Source: Oegoconia quadripuncta (taxonomy: Eukaryota; Arthropoda; Insecta; Lepidoptera; Autostichidae). From it: a stretch of 64,000 nucleotides of DNA. Positions 54,178-63,923 of the stretch are shown piece after piece. Location of the stretch: contig OX438759.1 of NCBI GenBank assembly GCA_949316235.1, forward strand, positions 16,919,618-16,983,617, in the 5' to 3' direction. Under the pieces are notes generated by a model, which worked only from the letters and a program-made list of their open reading frames with translations, ran no database searches and was not told where the DNA came from. The position numbers were made by a program, and so were the translations under genes. Positions within the stretch are counted from its first letter, which is position 1. Each line of letters opens with the position of its first letter.

Positions 54178-54405
54178 ATAGGTTGCGGGTTCGAATCCCG
54201 CTAGGGGCATATTGTTTGTGTGATGAATACGGACATGTGTACCCGAGTTATGAACGTTTTCATTTATAATGAGTATTTATTTACAAAAAAAAATATAAAT
54301 TTATGTAGTATATCAACCATCTGGTATGCACAACACAAGCCTATAGTTGCTTACTGTGAAACTAGATGGCGCTGTGTGTATGTCTAAGGATATTTATTTA
54401 TTATT
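54178..54405 (+). mobile_element. SINE-3, 5'-truncated at the B box
   Basis: Starts AATAGGTTGCGGGTTCGAAT-CCCGC and ends GGCGCTGTGTGTATGTC-TAAGG plus a (TTA)n tail. Confidence 0.88.
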
Positions 54406-54439
54406 ATTATTTATTATTTATCTATGGAATATCATCCAG

Positions 54440-54685
54440 ACTTTTTTTAATGTACGACGGGTTCGTCATTGACCTCAATCACACCTGATGTCAAGTGAAG
54501 ATGAGGTCGAATGTGTAAGCGTACTGACCCGGAAACCCCAACACATTTTTGGGGGACTGGCTATCTTATCTCTGATAACCGGAACATAACAATGCCATTA
54601 ACATTGCTGCTTGGCAGCAGATTTAGATAAGATGGTGGTAGCTAGCCAGGCGGACATTTAAAATGCCCTACCACCAACAATAAAC
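54440..54685 (-). mobile_element. SINE-1, head truncated
   Basis: TTTTTTTAATGTACGACGGG, CACCTGATGTCAAGTGAAG, TTTTTGGGGGACTGGC and GCCCTACCACCAAC. The body is complete, the promoter absent. Confidence 0.88.
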
Positions 54686-54754
54686 CAACTATGTTAAAAC
54701 CTAAATATCTTCGAAACTGATTAACCAATTTCTATCAGACATATTTTATGTATA

Positions 54755-54950
54755 GCCGACAACACAATTAAGGTAGCAGGCTTAATTTTTAAGACATTAT
54801 TTGGAGGGTCTAGGTTCGATTTTGTTATATTTTCCATACACCTATGACATCGTGTGATAGATAATTTTTCAGTTAAACTTGGGGTTAACAATTCCATTTA
54901 GATTTTATATCTACGTTTATAAATAAAGCTACCTTAATTGTGTTGCCGAC
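54755..54950. mobile_element. 196-bp inverted-repeat element
   Basis: GCCGACAACACAATTAAGG-TAGC (54755-54777) is inverted as GCTACCTTAATTGTGTT-GCCGAC (54928-54950), with 17 bases perfect. The interior is AT-rich and non-coding. Flanking sequence (CTAAATATCTTCGAAACTG) also occurs in diverged form at 16690 without the element. A small MITE is likely; the superfamily is unknown. Confidence 0.65.
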
Positions 54951-55384
54951 TGTACCATAGCAAAGAAAGAAAAGTAAAAACCGTTTTATAGTTGGCTCAG
55001 TCGTTGTAGCGCTACAAGGCCACAGACAAACACACAGATATCCAGTACGCTACAAACTCATAACAAACAATACAAAAATAACGATTAAAAATAAATGCAA
55101 TAGAATGAGAGAAAATAATTTCTCAGTTCAAGTATATTTCCGCATGTGAGAGGCGAACTCGCTCGCACTCAGCACAAAGGTACATTCATCGGGCTCTCGC
55201 CTACATGACATCAATATGAATGGATGCTTTGTGTCTCCGTGCTATGTTTTGGGTTAGATCCATGACTCGTAGAATGTTCACGCCATTAATAGAATGTTCG
55301 AAGCTACGTGAGGCTGAGCTATATAAGGATAACCAGCTGAAAATTGTGTTCAGAGAATTTGATTGTAACATACATACGTAAAGT
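54951..55384. other. unassigned interval
   Basis: GTTGTAGCGCTACAAGGCC at 55003 contains a 12-base palindrome. Nothing else recognised. Confidence 0.35.
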
Positions 55385-55630
55385 TATGCGTTATCCCAAA
55401 TGTGGTGGTCAGAGATATCCCAAACTAAAGCGTTTGGGTGCTCCAAACATTAAAAGATTAATGCTTAAAACACCATCCACGGTTAACCTTCGAAAACGTT
55501 GAAAATTTAGGAAATGGAAAATTGAGTGCAATGTGATTTCGGCACGTATAAAGAATAGCACCAACCCGCCTCTTCCCGTGGGTGTCGTAAAAGGCGACTA
55601 AGGGGTTTTACACTAAAAAACATGGTCACG
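55385..55630 (+). repeat. dispersed repeat with CCCAAATGTGGTGGTCAGAG
   Basis: CCCAAATGTGGTGGTCAGAG-ATATCCCAAACTAAAG, later CCGCCTCTTCCCGTGGGTGT-CGTAAAAGGCGACTAAGG. Related to 19738-19950 and 59365-59450. Confidence 0.65.
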
Positions 55631-55799
55631 TGGGAATTTCTATATATTTCGGTAGGTGAAACGTGGATGTTGTTTCAAGTTTAAACCTTTAAACCAAGCG
55701 GTAAATGTGTATGTTATGTATTGCTTATTTCTCTTTGGTAAGCTCTCGTAAGCAGTTCTAAATTTCCACAGACACTAAACCAACTTTGAATACTGTCAA

Positions 55800-56137
55800 C
55801 TTTATCTACAAATAGTACACAGGGTATACTTAAAATAGTCAATTTTACGTTTTTAAGCCACAGCTTGTTCAAAATGCAATTTTCCCCTTAAAGAACAAGC
55901 AAAACACTCGAGGAGTTGCTCTTTTTAAAACAGGTTTTTATATTACAAAAGATTTTTATATATCATTATTAATTGTGAAATAGCTCAGCATGTGAACGAG
56001 CTGGTGATGTCCAACGATGATTATCATCTAAATAGTCTGATATTTTATAATATGCCTTCTTAATAAGTTTCTATTTTATAGTATCGTTAAATTTATTGAA
56101 AGGAAGATTTTGTATGTCAATAGTTATTAGTGTTTGT
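55800..56137 (-). mobile_element. LINE-alpha 3' end, left member of a head-to-head pair
   Basis: AGTACACAGGGTATACTTAA, CCACAGCTTGTTCAAAATGC, GTTTTTATATTACAAAAG, and in reverse the codons around TTAATAAGTTTCTATTTTAT and TATTGAAAGGAAGATTTTGT (the KFKDTIKQKLIKK region). It belongs to the 62096 subfamily. Confidence 0.85.
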
Positions 56138-56440
56138 ATTGCTTTAAATAAATTTAAAGCAATCATAAAACAGAAATTATTAGCAAAAGGCTATAAAATC
56201 ACTGACTAATTAAATGAAAAGCAAGCATGGACATAGCTGTATTATTATTCATATAATTATCAAATCACAAATTGTAACCCATAATCTGTTTAAAAGAGCA
56301 ACCCTAGAGTTTCTTGCTCGTTCTTTCTGGGGAGTCAGCTTTGTGAATGAGCCGTAAATTTAAATGTAATATTAATAGTGACGTTTTCAAGTGATAATTT
56401 TATCGTATGAAATAAAATATTTTGATTTGATTTGATTTGT
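56138..56440 (+). mobile_element. LINE-alpha 3' end, right member of a head-to-head pair
   Basis: TTTAAATAAATTTAAAGCAA, CAGAAATTATTAGCAAAAGG, then UTR GAGTTTCTTGCTCGTTCTTT and GAAATAAAATATTTTGATTT. Nearly identical to 23350-23648, so it belongs to that other subfamily. The upstream break is at almost the same protein position as in its inverted neighbour. Confidence 0.88.
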
Positions 56441-56449
56441 AGTACACTA

Positions 56450-56570
56450 TAAAGAAAATCGGAAACTAAATCTCGATACACTATTCTAGGCAAAGCATTC
56501 AAACACAGGCAACCCTGTACGTTCAATGCATCACATTCCATAAACTGAGCACGTAACGGCCTCACACGGA
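56450..56570 (-). mobile_element. I/R1-group-like LINE C-terminal scrap
   Basis: The minus frame reads MRPLRAQFMECDALNVQGCL and NALPRIVYRDLVSDF, resembling the WEC...LLDG...YYRDLVS segment at 16208-16417. Short and diverged. Confidence 0.4.
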
Positions 56571-57004
56571 TTATAAGGTTTTCACCTTAACAATGAATTT
56601 TCCTCTGTCATTTTATGTAGCACACATAAACAATAAAATAACACGCGCACATTTCACCTATGTTTTTAACAGGGCCGTAAAAGGAAAATGGCACCCTATT
56701 TTGTGTTTGGCACGAGTAACTCAGAAACGGTCTATACAAGGTTAGTAGGAAGGGGGTACTATGCTGAAAGGGGGGTTCTTATTTACCGTGCGTAGACTAG
56801 AAATCGTTTTCGATTCATCAACTATACTCAATATACCGTATAGGTACAAAAAGTGAATGGAATGGAATTTTGTTAGATCACTATAATGATTTAAAAATTA
56901 TGTAAATTAAGTACAGAGCTCTGGTTTTGGTGTATATTTAAAAATATGCAATGGCGGAGTATCTAGCCCGTGCATCTCCTACGTACCGGCCAATAGAAGA
57001 CTCA
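56571..57004. other. unassigned interval
   Basis: Nothing recognised. Confidence 0.35.
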
Positions 57005-57210
57005 TGGCAGGCTATTTCACAATAAATAATGAAATATTATTGTGCTCCTTGTAATATAAAAACTTGTTTTTAAAAGAGCAACCCCTCAAGATACTTGCTT
57101 GTTCTCCTCAGGGGAAAATTGCCTTATGAACAAGCTAGAAAAATGTAAAATCTGACTATTTCAAGTGCACCTTATGTACCTACAAATTAAAGCATTTTTG
57201 ACTTTGTCAA
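57005..57210 (+). mobile_element. LINE-alpha 3'UTR
   Basis: CAGGCTATTTCACAATAAAT, TACTTGCTTGTTCTCCTCAG and TACAAATTAAAGCATTTTTG. It matches 62910-63118; the polyadenylation word is mutated to ATTAAA. Confidence 0.85.
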
Positions 57211-57329
57211 AACATTTTAATCTAAATAGTTCTCTATCATGCCCATAAAATATTTGTATAGTTTTGAAGCAAGTTTGCATACATAACGCTGTTCTCAAAA
57301 GTAAAAAAAAATTGTCAGATTTTAAAATT

Positions 57330-57385
57330 TTAAACGCAATTTTCCCCTGAGAAGAACAAGCAAGAATCTCGAGGGATCAGGTAAT
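57330..57385 (-). mobile_element. LINE-alpha 3'UTR scrap
   Basis: CGCAATTTTCCCCTGAGAAG-AACAAGCAAGAATCTCGAGG, reversed relative to 57005-57210, 120 bases away. Outer ends are not conserved. Confidence 0.65.
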
Positions 57386-57718
57386 GTAGTGAGTAAAACA
57401 TAAAGTCAAAAAATGCCCTTGGGTTAATTAAGTTTCATTAAATGTTTGTAACGTTTCACTCCAATATAATTATGATCATGTATTTACAAATTATGGATAG
57501 TACCTTAGCAAAATTCGAGGAGTTGCCAAAACTAAAGAAATTATTTAATTTCTTGGCCATTTGGCCTCAATTGTTCGAAAAATTTACCACACAAAATTAT
57601 TACTACTATTATATAATTATGTAAAATCCAATTGCATTAGGGGTAAACACATTCCTCATTGTGTATAAACCAAAATAAACGTAATACGAGCATTTATAGT
57701 TTTAAGAAAATTTATTTG
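57386..57718. other. unassigned interval
   Basis: The 60-codon frame 57442-57624 (text LAKFEELPKLKKLFNFLAIW) has no family match. Confidence 0.3.
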
Positions 57719-58167
57719 TCACTTTGTATTAGAACATAAATAATAAATAAATATCTTTGTATAAACACACAGCGCTATCTAGCTCCACAGTAAGCAACTA
57801 GGCTTGTATCATGGATACTAGATGGTTGATAAACTACCCAAATATAAACTATAAAATTTTGTAAATAAATACATGTATAAATGAAAAACATCCATAACTC
57901 GGGAACAAATGTCTGTATTCAACATACAAACATATTCCCCTAGCGGGATTCGAACCCGCGACCATTTGGTATAGAAGCCAGAGTTTCTAACCACTTTTTT
58001 TTTTTTTTTTTTTTTAATATGAGAGAGCGGCAAACGAGCATGCGGGTCACCTGATGGAAAGTAATCACCGCCGCCCATGGACACCCGCAACACCAAAAGT
58101 GTCACAGATGCGTTGCCGGCCTTTGAGGAAGGTGTAGGCTAAACCACTACACCAAACAGGTCGTCAA
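57719..58167 (-). mobile_element. SINE-3, split by an RTE-type tail
   Basis: AAACACACAGCGCTATCTAG, ATACTAGATGGTTGATAAAC, B-box complement GCGGGATTCGAACCCGC, then after the interruption AACCACTACACCAAACAGGT-CGTC (A-box complement). Confidence 0.9.
57997..58142 (-). mobile_element. RTE-type retroposon 3' end nested in SINE-3
   Basis: A T-run, GAGCGGCAAACGAGCATGCG-GGTCACCTGATGGAAAGT, ACACCCGCAACACC and GATGCGTTGCCGGCCTTTGA. This wording (CATCAGGTG-CCCGCATGCTCGTTTGCC in reverse) is a very common lepidopteran retroposon end. AACCACT-like bases repeat on both sides (CTAACCAC at 57989 and TAAACCACT at 58140), a probable target duplication. Confidence 0.82.
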
Positions 58168-58546
58168 TACATGAGAATCTATTTCTCTCTTCTCTTTTTC
58201 ATTTTACGGAACTCTCACAAGCACATACTTCAAAATCGTCATCCACTTGTAACGTCTCTATAGTAACTTTATGGACTTACGAAGTCATTTTAGTAAAAGA
58301 TTTTTTATTAGAATTAACACGACTTTTAGGTCGGGTTGTTACCAAAGTGAGCCTCTTTATTACTGTGTACTTCATGTCAAAGGTGTTAAAAGAACAAGGT
58401 ACCGTAAAACACTTCTGCAATAAAGAAGTTTCTCGATGTTTACTGACATTAAAAATGTACTATCTCTTCCCGTTGGAGTTTATTGAGCGATGGAGTCATA
58501 ACTCGGTCGTGAAGACAGGTTAGCTGTTATCTTAACACATATATAT
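58168..58546. other. unassigned interval
   Basis: Nothing recognised. Confidence 0.35.
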
Positions 58547-58745
58547 TAGGTCTTTACCTATGAAATTTGAGTTTTTTTTCTTCGTTAATCATATGTACCA
58601 ATTCCTGCGATTTTTAAAGCTATATCCAAATTTGTTTTTTTATTTGGAAAATGGAAGATTTTTTAATTTCTGGGCTAAATTACATAATAAAAAAAATTTG
58701 AACAGAGCAGTTCTTTTCATGTGCTTCCCATAATCATTTCTTAGA
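58547..58745 (-). mobile_element. MITE-T, half copy
   Basis: TATTAGGTCTTTACCTATGA, AATTCCTGCGATTTTTAAAG, and ends at CCCATAATCATTTCTTAG, where the other copies continue. The break falls exactly at the RTE-like scrap that follows. Confidence 0.82.
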
Positions 58746-58850
58746 TCTTTGACCTGCCCTGGCTATTTCAACTTGCTAATTCGCTGGGCTATGTCAGTAA
58801 CATTAGATCGTCTGAGGATTTGTTAATTTCTGATTCGATCACGTAGTCTA
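58746..58850 (-). mobile_element. RTE-like LINE scrap
   Basis: The reverse complement contains GTGATCGAATCAGAAATTA and GACATAGCCCAGCGAATTAG-CAAGTTGAA, the DRIRN...TDIAQRISKLK region also seen at 12897 and 30216. Confidence 0.65.
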
Positions 58851-58929
58851 TATTATAGACTGAACGATGGGAGAGGTTCTTCTTATTCTCAGCGAAAAAG
58901 GTTCTTAGTTCGAAAGATATTTAGCTTTT

Positions 58930-59139
58930 ATAAAAATTTATCTCCCGCCCGCGGCTTCGTTTAAATAGTCTATCCTGATTATTCACTTTATTGGGATAAA
59001 AATATTCTATGTTAACATCGAGGGCATGTTCTAACTATATACCAAATTTCATCCAAATCAGCTGTTCATCCCTTTCATTAATTGATTGAGAGAGATTGAA
59101 CAACAAACAGACATCCAAACATTCGCATTTATAATAATC
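58930..59139 (-). mobile_element. Helitron-like element, left of an inverted pair
   Basis: CTCCCGCCCGCGGCTTCG, TTTATTGGGATAAAAATATT, CCAAATTTCATCCAAATCAG and ACATTCGCATTTATAATAAT. Its 5' end meets that of the next copy. Confidence 0.7.
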
Positions 59140-59345
59140 TGATATTAAAAATGCGAAAGTTTGAATGTTTGTTTGTTGTTCAATCACGGCGTAACAGCTA
59201 AACGGATTTGGATGAAATTTGGTATATATGTAGAATATACCTTGGATTAAGAAATGGGATATTTTTATCCTGATAAAGTGAGTAGTTGCCACGGGATAAA
59301 CAAATTAAACATATCCGCGATAAAGTTATTCACGCAGGCGGAGCC
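59140..59345 (+). mobile_element. Helitron-like element, right of an inverted pair
   Basis: AAAAATGCGAAAGTTTGAAT, CACGGCGTAACAGCTAAACG, GATAAAGTGAGTAGTTGCC and GATAAAGTTATTCACGCAGG-CGGAGCCGC. Similar to 41747-41963. Confidence 0.75.
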
Positions 59346-59364
59346 GCTCATTCATTCAATCATT

Positions 59365-59450
59365 AAACTTTTAATGTTTGGTACACCTAAACACTATTGT
59401 TTGGGATATCTCTAACCACCCCATTTGGGATAAAGGTCGTAACTTTATGT
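59365..59450 (-). repeat. dispersed repeat, half copy
   Basis: ACTATTGTTTGGGATATCTC-TAACCACCCCATTTGGGAT is the reverse of the left part of 19738 and 55385. Confidence 0.65.
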
Positions 59451-59877
59451 ATGTATGTATGATATTGTAAGTATTTGGAGGGTTCCCCAATTCAATTCTC
59501 GATTCGTTTATAATCTCGACAATTTGTGTAGTTTCACTGACTACTGTAAATGTTGCATAGCATCATGGCGTCTAACTGTTCGCATCTAGTGTGTTGAGTC
59601 ATACTATTCTAGTAAAGATTAATCCACTAGTTGTAGGTAGTAGGCAGCCAAGTCACGTACCGCGGCAACTGGTAACTAACGAACGATTCCCCCCCACAGG
59701 GTGAGCAGCTATAATGGCGCATTAATTGACGCTGATTGACTTTGTCTACCCTCCTATAGTTTGACGTGAAGCGTTGATTGATATGACATGCAAAATAATT
59801 AGCATGTTAATTATTAGATGCAAGAACCTTTGAATAATCTCCACTTGATCTGTCATCGACGGAACGCTCTAAAGAGT
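59451..59877. other. unassigned interval
   Basis: A short ATGT run at 59447-59460; otherwise nothing recognised. Confidence 0.35.
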
Positions 59878-60015
59878 ATTATTTATTTATCATTTATTGC
59901 GCACAAGAAAAAAACATACAGACACAACATAATAGAGACGACACAACAGGTTCTGCTTATTTCTACAATGAAATTTCTTCCAGCAGACCTACAAAAGATA
60001 GATATGACTGGAAGA
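59878..60015 (-). mobile_element. probable LINE-gamma 3' end
   Basis: TATTTATTTATCATTTATTG-CGCACAAG and GAAATTTCTTCCAGCAGACC. Same edge layout as 7001-7140, but the middle is diverged. Confidence 0.5.
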
Positions 60016-60649
60016 GGCAGATAAGACGTGCACAATCTAAAAAAAATGGATGAATATGATAGTTAAAAAAAAATCTAACTATACATATTATTAATTATAA
60101 TATAACTATATATATTATTGTATTAAATATGAAATATGCTTGATACGGAATTTTTTCACATCAGGTTTCTTTAAGTAAAGTTTCTTTAAGTTAAGAGAAA
60201 TAATTAATTATAAGAAGCTCTCTCTCATACTTTTGCGGTGCCCTTACAGGGTGTCACATGCTTGTAAACTTTTATATTTAACACCTATTGTGAACCATGT
60301 GATATGCAATAAATAAATAAATAAAAAGAGTATTATTACTTCTTTATTGGTGTAACTATGGTTCCATACGTTCAAAGTCGCTCAGGTATACAGGGTGGAA
60401 ACGATAAGTGATTTCAGTCTGTAAGTCCAAAACTATGTGAGTCTAAAAAGTGATCTCACTTTACAATTCCTAAATATATTGTTTAACTTTTTGTTGATAT
60501 TGAAGTTTACTATCTATGTGCTCTTTCAAGAAGCGGAGTAGAGTGGAAACATGTATTTACTATCACAATTATTGACAAAGATACAATACTCGTACTTATC
60601 TTATAATTATCTAAGTGCATAAAATCTTCTTGATTGCGTACACGAGAAT
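60016..60649. other. unassigned interval with a possible LINE end
   Basis: GGGTGTCACATGCTTGTAAA and ATATGCAATAAATAAATAAA at 60248-60328 look like a plus-strand LINE 3'UTR and (ATAA)n tail, unassigned. GTTTCTTTAAGTAAA/GTTTCTTTAAGTTAA is a small direct repeat at 60166. Confidence 0.35.
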
Positions 60650-60934
60650 AATATACCGCTCATTAATGTGAAATTGTAGAAGATGTTTACCACATCATGA
60701 TGGAGTGTGTCCGGAATGAAGCCGAGAGGCAACAATTTTTCATCAAAATTAATTTTAATGGCAAAATGGGAATGTAACAGCGTCTTAGCTGCCCCCACAT
60801 CGGGAATAGCTAGGACACTCTATAATTTAGTTGATGTAAGAATGTTAAGTTATCCTGCATCACTATGAGGGTGACATCTTCCTTATTGAAGAAACCTTCT
60901 TTAAAATAAACGGAGAAAAAAAAATATACCGCTC
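60650..60934 (+). mobile_element. 5'-truncated LINE insertion with 12-bp target duplication
   Basis: AATATACCGCTC occurs at 60650-60661 and again at 60923-60934, bracketing a 261-base insert (60662-60922) that ends in poly-A. The insert's coding part (60667-60868) reads CEIVEDVYHIMMECVRNEAE, then, after one frameshift, SVLAAPTSGIARTLYNLVDV. This is the C-x-x-x-EDVYH-xxx-EC zinc-knuckle-like end of a LINE polyprotein, with the SVLA-P...A-LYELV-I closing segment. One frameshift shows it is dead. The perfect 12-bp duplication suggests moderate age. Confidence 0.88.
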
Positions 60935-61162
60935 GGTGTCACGCCATAGTAAATGTATGAGAGTGGGGAACATCGATATTTTGGGCATATTCTGTTTTCT
61001 TATCAGATATTTACTAATATCAATTTATTAGCTATTGACGTACTTTCAATATTAGCAACAAGTTTTGCAAATACCGGTTGAGTTTTTACCTTGAGAAAAA
61101 AAATAGGACATATTAGGGAAATGAAATAGAAGGTATTGGCACAGGTAGATTAATTTTTATTT
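60935..61162. other. unassigned interval
   Basis: Nothing recognised. Confidence 0.35.
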
Positions 61163-61310
61163 TGATGATTGTACAATACATTACAATACAAATACACTTT
61201 ATTGCACAACAGAAAAGAAAATACAGTTTCAGAAAAGTGGTAAGAATAGAATGTACAATTTGGCGACCTTATCACTAAAAGCGATCTCTTCCAGGCAACC
61301 TTTGGGAATA
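61163..61310 (-). mobile_element. LINE-gamma 3' end
   Basis: ACAATACAAATACACTTTAT-TGCACAACAG, AGAAAAGTGGTAAGAATAGA, GGCGACCTTATCACTAAAAG and CGATCTCTTCCAGGCAACC. It closely mirrors 34703-34850. Confidence 0.82.
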
Positions 61311-61432
61311 AGGACAGTACATTTGAAATAGATAGTTAAATTTATAGTAAAATAGGTAGTTAAATTGTAATGACACAACTGCTTGTAATGTTCTGTGTTT
61401 TATTAAAAGTATATGTTATGAATGTTAATAAT

Positions 61433-61545
61433 AAGATGGGGTTTCCGGGTCAGTACGCTAACACCTTCGGCCTCATCTTCACTTAACATCAGGTATGATT
61501 AAGGTCAAGTGCTAACCCGTTGTGGATAAAAAAAAATAATAATAA
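61433..61545 (+). mobile_element. SINE-1 3' third
   Basis: AGATGGGGTTTCCGGGTCAG, CTTAACATCAGGTATGATTA, AGTGCTAACCCGTTGTGG and an A-rich (AATAAT) tail. Confidence 0.87.
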
Positions 61546-61547
61546 TA

Positions 61548-61665
61548 GTGCAAGCAATCCAAAACACGTGGAACAAATTATCAGAGTAGTGATCAGTGCA
61601 CCCTCAAGTGAGCTCTTTCAAAAACAAACTGGATAAGTATTTCAAAAAATAAATTAGATCAAAGA
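61548..61665 (+). mobile_element. CR1/Jockey-like LINE C-terminal scrap
   Basis: Translates to VQAIQNTWNKLSE, a stop, VISAPSSELFQKQTG, a stop, VFQK. The W-N-K-L-(P/S)-E...V(V/I)SA-SV-x-FK-x-x-L order matches the protein at 328-26 on the minus strand. Dead. Confidence 0.6.
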
Positions 61666-61689
61666 CATGTGCAGTGATAAACTGCTTGT

Positions 61690-62095
61690 GTATTAACACC
61701 TTCGCGGACACTGTACGCCTATAGACGTAATAACAGTAAAACATCTATTCTGTCTGGTAAATTATAATTATATTTAATATTAATAATATTGTATCTGGTA
61801 AATTATAATTTACCAGATTATTACGGTAAATTATAATTTAAATTATAATTTACCAGACGCAATAGATGCATTAGCTTAAAGCTGCTAGTGTTATAACACT
61901 TTCGTGGTCACTGAACGTCTATATACGTAATAACAATAAAACATCTATTGTGTCTGGTAAATTATAATTTACCAGACACAATAGAATCATTATTGTTATT
62001 ACGTACATAGACGTTCAGTGTCCGCGAAAGTGTTAATACACTAGCAGCTTTAAGCTAATGCTTCTATTGTGTCTGGTAAATTATAATTTACCAGA
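61690..62095. repeat. array of long palindromes (TCTGGTAAATTAT core)
   Basis: The core TCTGGTAAATTATAATTTAC-CAGA occurs at about 61796, 61952 and 62072, with half-cores between. Around the 61951-61978 core the palindrome extends to roughly 61831-62098 with few mismatches. TTAGCTTAAAGCTGCTAG at 61871 pairs with CTAGCAGCTTTAAGCTAA ending at 62058. Direct-repeat starts AACACCTTCGCGGACACTG (61695) and AACACTTTCGTGGTCACTG (61894) are about 200 bases apart. It could be a foldback or piggyBac-like MITE cluster, given the TTAA-CAC...CGCGG edges, but that is a guess. Confidence 0.85.
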
Positions 62096-63125
62096 CACAT
62101 TAAATTATGACGACGTGAACAATGCTATTTCTCAAATAGTAGAATGGTTTACGGCAAATAATTTGTTACTGAATGAGAAAAAAACTAAATGTGTAAAATT
62201 TGTACTGCCTAATGTCAGGGAGGTGCCCACAAATATAATGATAAAAAATGTCACTCTAGACCTTGTTGAGTCCACTGTATTTTTGGGCATTACTTTGGAC
62301 GCCAAATTACAATGGGGTCCTCATATCCATAAATTGGCGAAGAAGCTCAGCTCTGCAGCGTATGCAGTCAAAAAAATTAGACAAATATCGGACGTAAATA
62401 CTGCTAGATTAGTATATTTTAGTTATTTCCATAGCCTGATGTCTTACGGTATCTTGCTGTGGGGAAATGCCGCGGATATCAATACAATCTTTGTTTTACA
62501 AAAACGAGCCGTTCGCGCAATTTATCAATTGAGACCTGCAGTGTCACTTAGAGATAGATTTAAAGAGTATAATATTCTAACCTTTTCGTCACAGTACATT
62601 TTTGAAAATCTAATATATGTCAAAAAAAATATAGCATCATTTAGGAAAAATAGTGATAAACATGATGTCAATACAAGAAATAAAGATAAACTGGCAGGTC
62701 ACATAAGTCGCCTCCACAAAGTCAGTAATTCATTCAAAGGGTTATGTATACGCTTTTTCAATAAAGTTCCTGTTGATATACAAAATCTTCCTTTCAATAA
62801 ATTTAAAGATACTATAAAACAGAAACTTATTAAGAAAGCATATTATAAAATATCAGATTATTTAGATGATAAACAATCATGGACATAACCAGCCCGTTCG
62901 CATAACCAGGCTATTTCACAATTAATAATGAAATATTATAATATAAAATAATAATTTTGTAATATAAAAACCTTTTTTTAAAAAGAGCGACCTCTCGAGT
63001 TTCTTGCTTGTTCTCAGGGGAAAATTGCCTTTTGAACAAGCAGTAGCTTTAAAAATGTAAAATCTGACTATTTTAAGTGTACCCTGTGTACCTACAAAAT
63101 AAAGCATTTTTGATTTTGATTTTGG
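62096..63125 (+). mobile_element. LINE-alpha, 5'-truncated, inserted in the palindrome array
   Basis: Begins in RT codons at about 62099 and ends with AAAGCATTTTTGATTTTGAT. The array continues on the other side with TTAGCTTAAAGCTGC. About nine bases expected between the two array halves (ATAGATGCA) are missing, so the insertion came with a small target deletion rather than a duplication. Confidence 0.88.
62099..62888 (+). CDS. reverse transcriptase C-terminal fragment (LINE-alpha)
   Basis: The true LINE part starts around LNYDDVNNAISQIVEWFTAN. The preceding codons back to 62058 are palindrome DNA and not protein. It carries NEKKTKCVKFVLPNVRE, VFLGITLDAKLQW (primer-grip-like), LVYFSYFHSLMSYGILLWGN, LQKRAVRAIYQLRP, and ends SDYLDDKQSWT before TAA at 62886-62888. 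The palm motifs with catalytic Asp residues are missing, so it is inactive although no stop interrupts 263 codons. It is about two-thirds identical by eye to the copy ending at 44514, with a different 3'UTR, so they are two subfamilies. Confidence 0.9.
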
Positions 63126-63225
63126 TTAGCTTAAAGCTGCTAATGTATTAACACTTTCGCGGACTATGAACGCCTATAAACGTAATAACAATAAAACATC
63201 TATTGTGTCTGGTTAATTATAATTT
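63126..63225. repeat. palindrome array, part beyond the LINE
   Basis: TTAGCTTAAAGCTGCTAATG, AACACTTTCGCGGACTATG, AACGTAATAACAATAAAACA and TGTGTCTGGTTAATTATAAT continue the unit from 61871-61960. Confidence 0.85.
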
Positions 63226-63557
63226 GAAAAAAAAAAATCCAAAGTTACTTTTGAAACCAAATAAACGACTGGCAATTATACGTAAATATTTTATGTAGCA
63301 TCACGAAACTTTGAGTAATAATTATATCAAATATGATCGAGTGCTTCTGTGCATATTCGAAATATACGTTACTTTGGAATAAAAATTGAATACCTATGCT
63401 TGCACGGAAGCGGTATACAGAGTGAAATTTAATTTCTGTGTACTGGTAACTCAATTCCTGATTACGAACGACTTTCCACTAGAAACCATAGCCGAAATCA
63501 GCCGAAAATTGTTGGACTTCAACAGTAAAGGTGCTTTCAGAATTATTTACTTTGTAT
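63226..63557. other. unassigned interval
   Basis: Nothing recognised. Confidence 0.35.
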
Positions 63558-63755
63558 GTTTTTTTTTATGCACGACGGGTTCTTACTTGACCTCAAGCAA
63601 ATCTGATGTTAGTGAAGATGAGGTCGAAGGCGGAAGCGTACTGACCCGGAAACCCCAACACATTTGGGGGACTGGCTATCTTATCTCTGACAACCGGAAC
63701 ACAATGCTATTAACAATGTTGCTTGGCGGCAGATTTAGATAAGATAGTGGTAGGT
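63558..63755 (-). mobile_element. SINE-1, head truncated
   Basis: TTTTTTTTATGCACGACGGG, AAATCTGATGTTAGTGAAG, TTGGGGGACTGGCTATC and GGCGGCAGATTTAGATAAG-ATAGTGGTAG. Confidence 0.88.
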
Positions 63756-63923
63756 AGGTTCAAGTTTTATGTTTAACCGTGTTTAATGGCTAAGAACTTG
63801 AACCTAAATATACTCATAAATACATATATACAAACACACACAGCACCGTTAAACATATAACATCCGTCGTTTTTCGTCGGGAATTATTATATTAATTAAC
63901 ACTATGTTTATGTATATATTAAG

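Noticed and set aside
61690..62095. CRISPR-like array
   Set aside because: Repeats are long palindromes without uniform spacers, in an insect-type genome with no cas genes.
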